From Leucaena leucocephala (Eukaryota; Streptophyta; Magnoliopsida; Fabales; Fabaceae), in the NCBI GenBank assembly GCA_037074615.1, contig CM073569.1:564001-628000 (forward strand): a stretch of DNA of 64,000 nucleotides, in the 5' to 3' direction. Of the stretch, positions 58,971-64,000 are shown in pieces. The notes under the pieces were generated by a model, which searched no databases, had not been told where the DNA came from, and worked only from the letters and a program-made list of their open reading frames with translations. The first letter of the stretch is position 1. Every line of letters starts with the position of its first letter. The position numbers and the translations under genes are program-made.

Positions 58971-61293
58971 TCAGAAGGAAGCAGCATCAGCCTGGCTTCC
59001 TCTGCTCTGATGGAGATGTCTCTTTCCATGGTGGCGCCGGCCACCACCAAATGTTACAGGGTCGAATTTCCTGAGTCTTTCAGCTTCTTGGGGACTGATC
59101 ACACACTCCGGAGGGGGGACTTTGTATCTGACTCTGTCGTAGCAGTAAGAGTATGTCATGTGCTTCTTCCTAATATTCTCCATCTTGATTCTTTGTGCTG
59201 GTCTGATGCCAGAAGGAACTGCTTCGGAACTTGGAGCAGTGTCACACCTGGCTGTGCGCTCGATGGGGTCAACAGCACAACCGTGCAGGACAAGGTTGGA
59301 GAACTCAGCAACATAGGGCGCATACTTGTAGTTCACTCTGTATTTGCCGCCATTGGTAGCCCAATCTGATCCATCCCATATTGTGGCATACAAAGTCATT
59401 GGCTTTGAAGGGAAATCACCTCCCATGGACTCTGTCCTCTTGATTTCTCTGATAGGAACATTGTCTACATAAAATCTGCAACAGAGGTGGAAAACACAAA
59501 ATAAGCAAAACAATGAAGAAATGACAATGTTTAATAATTTCATCAGGAAGCATTTATTCTCTTTCTTTTATATTTTAGAAACATGTAAAACTCAATGGGG
59601 TTGCTGAACTACAACTAAGAAAACATAAAAACAACTAATTCATGAATTCAGGAAGATTAAATAAACATCCCACAACGACCAAGAATGTCATGTGACCAGC
59701 TTTTGTTGGTCAATCCCACAAGATTTATCTATTAGGCATTAGATTTTATCAGTAGTCTAAGAAAGTAACTCAGGCATCAGCTATAAATGGTTATTCTATT
59801 ACAGACAAACAAACAAAAACAAAACAACCTGGTTTTAGATCAAACAGCGTGCGTGAAAGCTCAGACAACACTAATAATCGTAAACCAGATCTCCAGAAGG
59901 CATCCTCAGAAGTCAGAATAAAGCATAAGAGTACGTATAAATGGCAACAAAAATACTGACATGGGAACTTTTTCACCTCAATCTTAAAAACATAGGCTGG
60001 TACCATGCGCCCATGTGAAGTATAAGTTCATTAGCAAATGATATAAGGGCTTTTCCAGGAGAAAGTAAATGCAGATGTGACGGAAAACGTAAAAGCTAAG
60101 AGAAGCAAATTTGGAAAGTGGAGTTGTGAATAATTCTTACATGATCTGAGTATCTGTCCAAAGAATACTGTACTGGTGGAAATCCTCTGCAGGATCAAAC
60201 CAGAGATTATATCTTTCCTCTCTACCAATACCGGTGCTTCCATTACCATAAACATTAGTCTGGATCCTCCATTCTTTCCCTCTAATGTTTCCCAGAAACT
60301 CAAAGTCTATTTCATCATGGTTCTTCTGGTATGTATCCCCATTTGACATCTGCAGCAGAAAATCATTAAGTAAAATAGTATACACTTTATTGTTTCTTCA
60401 TACAAGTAACATAGTATAATGTGATCCTTCAACAAGAGAAGCCCTTTCAATGGAGAAAAAAGAATTTCGCCAGGTATATTGTTATAAGGGAACCACCAAA
60501 GTGAAGAAAATGAAAGAAATTTGTGAAGAATGTTTGAAAACATTATCTATGTAAAATCCTGAGATTTGGATGGATCAGATTCTCCAACTTCAGTCAGGTA
60601 ATGAGGGAGGAAATAATTTTTAAAAAATTCGAAAATTCATATGGGTGTTGTAGCCTCGTTTTACTATGCATGGAAATGGATGAAAGTGAAAGCAAAGTGG
60701 TGTCAGCTTATTGGCCAGGCTAGCTCAGTGAAGAAGCATGGTAAAAATAGCAGGTACAGTTTCTGATGATGAAATTTCTCAAACCGGCCATAGAAATAAA
60801 ATCATAAACGGATTCAATAACAAGAGTATTTCTCTATTTAAACTTCAATCGGAGAAACGACCGGATCACTCACATAAAAGGCTACCACAACTCCTGCAGT
60901 GTAATCAGCGGGCAACTTAATCGAAGCACTGAAATACCCGTGAAGGTAAAGATCATGAGAAACAAATCCAGAACCTGAAAACAGAACACAAACAACCCAT
61001 TCAGAAAAATCAAAACTTTGGCCAGAAAAGCCCCAGAAAGCCCCGTGTAGGTATTATTTTAAGCTAAGGAGTTCAAAAAATAAGAAGGTGGTTGGCAAAG
61101 CACCTGTACGCTCATCCAAAGTAAGATGAACCGATTTCCCATCCCTATGGACGACCAGATTATTGTCCCCAAACAAGTGTGTGTAGCCTTCATCAAAGGC
61201 TATGATGGGCAAATTTCTGGATGACCCAGAAGGAAGAACCAAGAGCAGTGAGCAAAACAAGAGAAAACCCAAATGAAACTGAAACCCTCCCAT
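58971..61293 (-). CDS. Xyloglucan endotransglucosylase/hydrolase, XTH27/28-like
   Basis: Four exons on the minus strand: 61293-61104, 60974-60874, 60349-60141 and 59475-58971. Phases agree, giving 334 residues. A signal peptide covers about residues 1-25 (FLLFCSLLLVLPSGSS). The GH16 domain has FDEGYTHLFGDNNL, SGFVSHDLYLHGYFSASIKL and the catalytic HDEIDFEFLGN (His108 to Asn117, with Glu110 and Glu114). An N-glycosylation site (NGST) follows closely, which is typical of the family. YATIWDGSDWATNGG and MTYSYCYDRVRYKVPPPEC form the XTH C-terminal extension with paired Cys. The secreted enzyme cuts and rejoins xyloglucan chains in the wall. The tail is unusually rich in His and basic residues (GGGRRHHGKRHLHQSRG). 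The sequence looks like the XTH27/28 group. Confidence 0.95.
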
Positions 61294-61394
61294 GCTCTTC
61301 TTGTTTTTTTCTTTTCTCTTTTTTCTTTGAAACGTTGATTTTCAAAGCAAGAGGGCTTCTTCTGTTGTGGGTATTTATGTTCTTCCCTTATGTG

Positions 61395-61404
61395 TAATAT
61401 ATAA
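61395..61404 (-). promoter_or_regulatory. TATA box candidate for the XTH gene
   Basis: The minus strand reads TTATATATTA about 100 bases upstream of the XTH start codon. GA-rich leader sequence lies further upstream (61440-61540). Confidence 0.35.
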
Positions 61405-63373
61405 GAAGCAAGGCTCGGAGAAGAAGAATGCAGAGGGGGAAGGAGAGAGAGAGAGAGACAGGGGAAGAAGGAAAGAAGGAGGCGGAATATCTCCTATTCT
61501 CTACAGCTAGGAGCGATAGAGAGAGACGAAAAGGGCTGAACAGCGAGAAAGAGAAGGCCAAGAGAAGGTCATTTTATTGGCGAGAGCATGCAAGTAGGAG
61601 TGAATAGTGTTGAGGATTGAGCTGTTCATGAGTAGACAAGTTTTAAAATGCCGCTTCTTTTTTTCTTTGTTCAAAAAGTTTCTTTGACAAATCTAATTAA
61701 ACGCTCCTTTCATTTTCGTTGATTAGCACTTAAAAGAAAATATGGAAAAGAAGAGACGAGAAATGGCGAAATACTACATTACTGCTACAAATAGCTATTT
61801 GTCCAAATTTATATGGCTTAAAATTATAATTTTAAATAAATTATTTAAAATAATTTTTAAAATAGTAAAATAATTTATAAACTACTCAATTATTATTTTA
61901 CCCTTACTTTTTTTTACACCATTTTTCCTCTCTCCTTTATCTTATATCTCCTCTCTCCTTTATTATTTTTTACCCTCTTTTATTTCTCATACATATTTTT
62001 TTAATAATTTTTTAATTATAAAATTTTTTCTAGTAATAACTATCCAAACACTTATTTATCCAAAAAAAAAATTCTATAAATTTTTCTCTAAATTTTTTTT
62101 TTTTCATAAACGGTCACAAAATCTATTTTTTTATAAATTTTATCACCCTCTCCCATTTTCTCTCTTCCTCTCTATTCCCATGCTTTTCGATGAGAACAAA
62201 GACTTGTTGACAAAAGGCTACAATACGCGGCTCTCTTTCTGAAGTCTACATGTCTCCGAATCTTCTTCACCACAATGTTAATCTCTCGTATTTCCCCTAT
62301 TTTGTCCATATTATCTACTTTCATTGATCTTAACACCCTTTGCCCCCACCCAACATTTTAGAGATAACAAAGCTTTTTATAACTACAACTGATTTCTTTT
62401 AGCCGGAATTAATAATACTTCAAAACTTTCTTGCAAACACCTAATTTTTAACCCCCGAGTTGTCCCAGAAGGAAAAAAGCTCAATTATGCAGCCCCAACC
62501 AAAAATTTCATTCAAATTAATTCTTCATAATCATACATTTATGTGACCAGAGTGTAAATGCATGTGTAATGTATTTTTATACTATTATATATAATTATTT
62601 TTATAATGGTAAAACATGTATCGAATTTATCGAAATTTCCCCCGTTGAATGCAGCTCGATTATAGTCTCTCCTTTATGGAAAACATGATGGAAGGATATT
62701 ACCTATCAAAAAATGATAGGAATGTGGTTTCATAAGAATTATCAGACAAAATGAGCACCTGGGTAGTGAAAAAAATAAGTCAGAAAATTGTAATTAAAAT
62801 TGTAAGTCAGAAAAAAAAATCAACAAATAACATGGGAAGCTTGAAGATGAGACTTTTAATATCTTGAAGACTTGGTTGGGGAAGGGATAAAGTGCCAAAA
62901 CTCAAAACCATTTTCCTATTATAACAAAAGGCAACAATGAAGAGAAAACAAAGGTAGAGGATGACAGTGGATCAGACCAACCCCAATACAAGAAAAGTAC
63001 GAATGATTAGGGCCAAAATAATCATATTCTACAAACTTTTGGGGCAGAAAGGGCAACCCCTTTAATTATTTTATTATATATTGTCCAAAATAAAAACGCA
63101 AACAAGGTTAGAACTGGAATTTCCCGTAACGGGTTGCCGCCTCGATGGGGCAAGCGCACCGTTCCTGTGAATACTTTATTCTGGTTGTGAAATCCCAGGA
63201 ACGCCCTCCGGTTCCCAGATCTACTAACGTTGCCCCACCCATGACAATCGTAAATGAGCGGAATAGTACAAGGGCGTTAAATGAAGTGAAAAGTTTCAAC
63301 GCTCCGTGTCAATCAATCATCAACGAGCAGAGCGTGGGCCAGCGTTCAAATATTCGGCGCCTCGTCATGAAGC

Positions 63374-63389
63374 CACGTGATGACACGTG
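63374..63389. promoter_or_regulatory. Pair of G-boxes (CACGTG)
   Basis: Two perfect CACGTG palindromes lie 10 bases apart, start to start (CCACGTGATGACACGTGG). Paired ACGT-core sites are typical of ABA- or light-responsive plant promoters bound by bZIP and bHLH factors. No target gene is visible inside the window. Confidence 0.45.
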
Positions 63390-63628
63390 GAAATTAATCC
63401 GTTATTTATTGAAGCGCATCGCTTCATATTTAATGTCATGTCCAAGGCATGTATGTTGAATTTTCAATCCGGAACAAAAAAATCTGCGTAAATTTGCAAA
63501 CTTAATTATTTGATTAAAATACAATGGATAGAAATGAGACTAAGTATCCGTATGTATATGAGTAACTTTCTTACAGGTCGGAGAGAGAGTCTCTGTTTAT
63601 TTTAAACAAATGATTTTTCATCCACGAG

Positions 63629-63636
63629 TGACGTCA
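63629..63636. promoter_or_regulatory. TGACGTCA palindrome (TGA/bZIP site)
   Basis: A perfect eight-base TGACGTCA lies 240 bases after the G-box pair. This is the high-affinity site of TGA-class and related bZIP factors. Together they suggest a promoter for a gene to the right. Confidence 0.35.
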
Positions 63637-64000
63637 TCATTAAACACACGCAGGTATGTTTGTGATTTGGCCTGGGGTATCTCATTCCATGTTGCCCATT
63701 GGCCTGGTTTATAAGGTATTGCCTTCAGTTTCTAATGTAATTTAAGTAAATTAATTAAATTAAATAATTATAATAAATATGATACGATTTTTTTAAAAAT
63801 AGTTTTGTATAATATCATATTAAATTATAAGTTAGCTATATTTATTTATAAAAAAATAATAAGTATGAGAGATGTAGTAATTTTTTTATATTTATAATTA
63901 AATATAACTCTTACTAACTTTATATTAACGATCGAATGTTAATAAGTATAATGTGGTGTGTGAGGTTAACAATTAACTCATATATTAATAAATTATTTGT

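Larger units (their letters stand above)
61294..64000. other. XTH promoter region and non-coding right end
   Basis: The first few hundred bases hold the XTH promoter with a (GA)n tract near 61447. The stretch from 61800 to 62160 is AT-rich with poly-A and poly-T runs. From 63110 to 63420 the GC content rises; frames there (63145-63459 plus, 63299-63108 minus) match no family I know, and a promoter or an exon of an unseen gene are both possible. Confidence 0.4.

Noticed and set aside
58929..59369. 146-codon plus-strand frame opposite the XTH last exon
   Set aside because: Antisense shadow of a strongly supported XTH exon.
63108..63459. Open frames on both strands in the GC-richer right end
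   Set aside because: No family recognised on either strand; kept only as a possible promoter or exon region.

Overview
The window is nuclear DNA of a flowering plant, most likely a eudicot. It carries plant-only families (CrRLK1L receptor kinase, SAUR, polcalcin, XTH, plastid anthranilate synthase beta subunit), genes cut by many short AT-rich GT-AG introns, and long AT-rich spacers with tRNA-derived SINEs and small TA-flanked inverted-repeat elements. Species cannot be told from the sequence alone. I found no virus, CRISPR array, rRNA gene or free-standing tRNA gene.

Layout. 0-7 kb: an unidentified first exon running off the left edge (-), an intronless polcalcin-like EF-hand gene (+), an intronless CrRLK1L receptor kinase (-) and a SAUR gene (-). 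7.2-7.8 kb: two copies of one SINE in inverted orientation. 10.0-13.2 kb: a type I inositol polyphosphate 5-phosphatase gene (-) with an in-frame stop before its last catalytic motif. 13.2-23.2 kb: a gene-poor stretch with microsatellites and one MITE. 23.2-24.7 kb: an annexin pseudogene (+). 25.7-28.2 kb: an intact short-form tRNase Z (+). 28.7-29.6 kb: a SINE and a MITE. 30.3-33.1 kb: a CHX cation/H+ antiporter pseudogene (+). 33.6-36.0 kb: an intact small purple acid phosphatase (+). 36.4-40.7 kb: a decayed prolyl-3-hydroxylase-like 2OG-Fe(II) oxygenase (-), with a MITE inside an intron that itself holds an RTE LINE 3' end. 42.5-47.6 kb: an intact ALKBH10B-type mRNA m6A demethylase (-). 51.8-54.7 kb: an intact anthranilate synthase beta subunit (+). 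59.0-61.3 kb: an intact XTH (-). 61.3-64 kb: non-coding, with a G-box pair and a TGACGTCA site.

The genes do not form a pathway; this is ordinary plant gene order. The main pattern is that four of about thirteen genes (5-phosphatase, annexin, CHX, prolyl-hydroxylase-like) carry stops or frameshifts while close neighbours are intact with every exon phase consistent. That looks like gene-by-gene loss, as in one copy of a duplicated segment. The second pattern is the set of small mobile elements: five SINEs of one family, three with recognisable target duplications, and three MITEs, one of which holds a nested LINE fragment. I see no convincing previously undescribed system.
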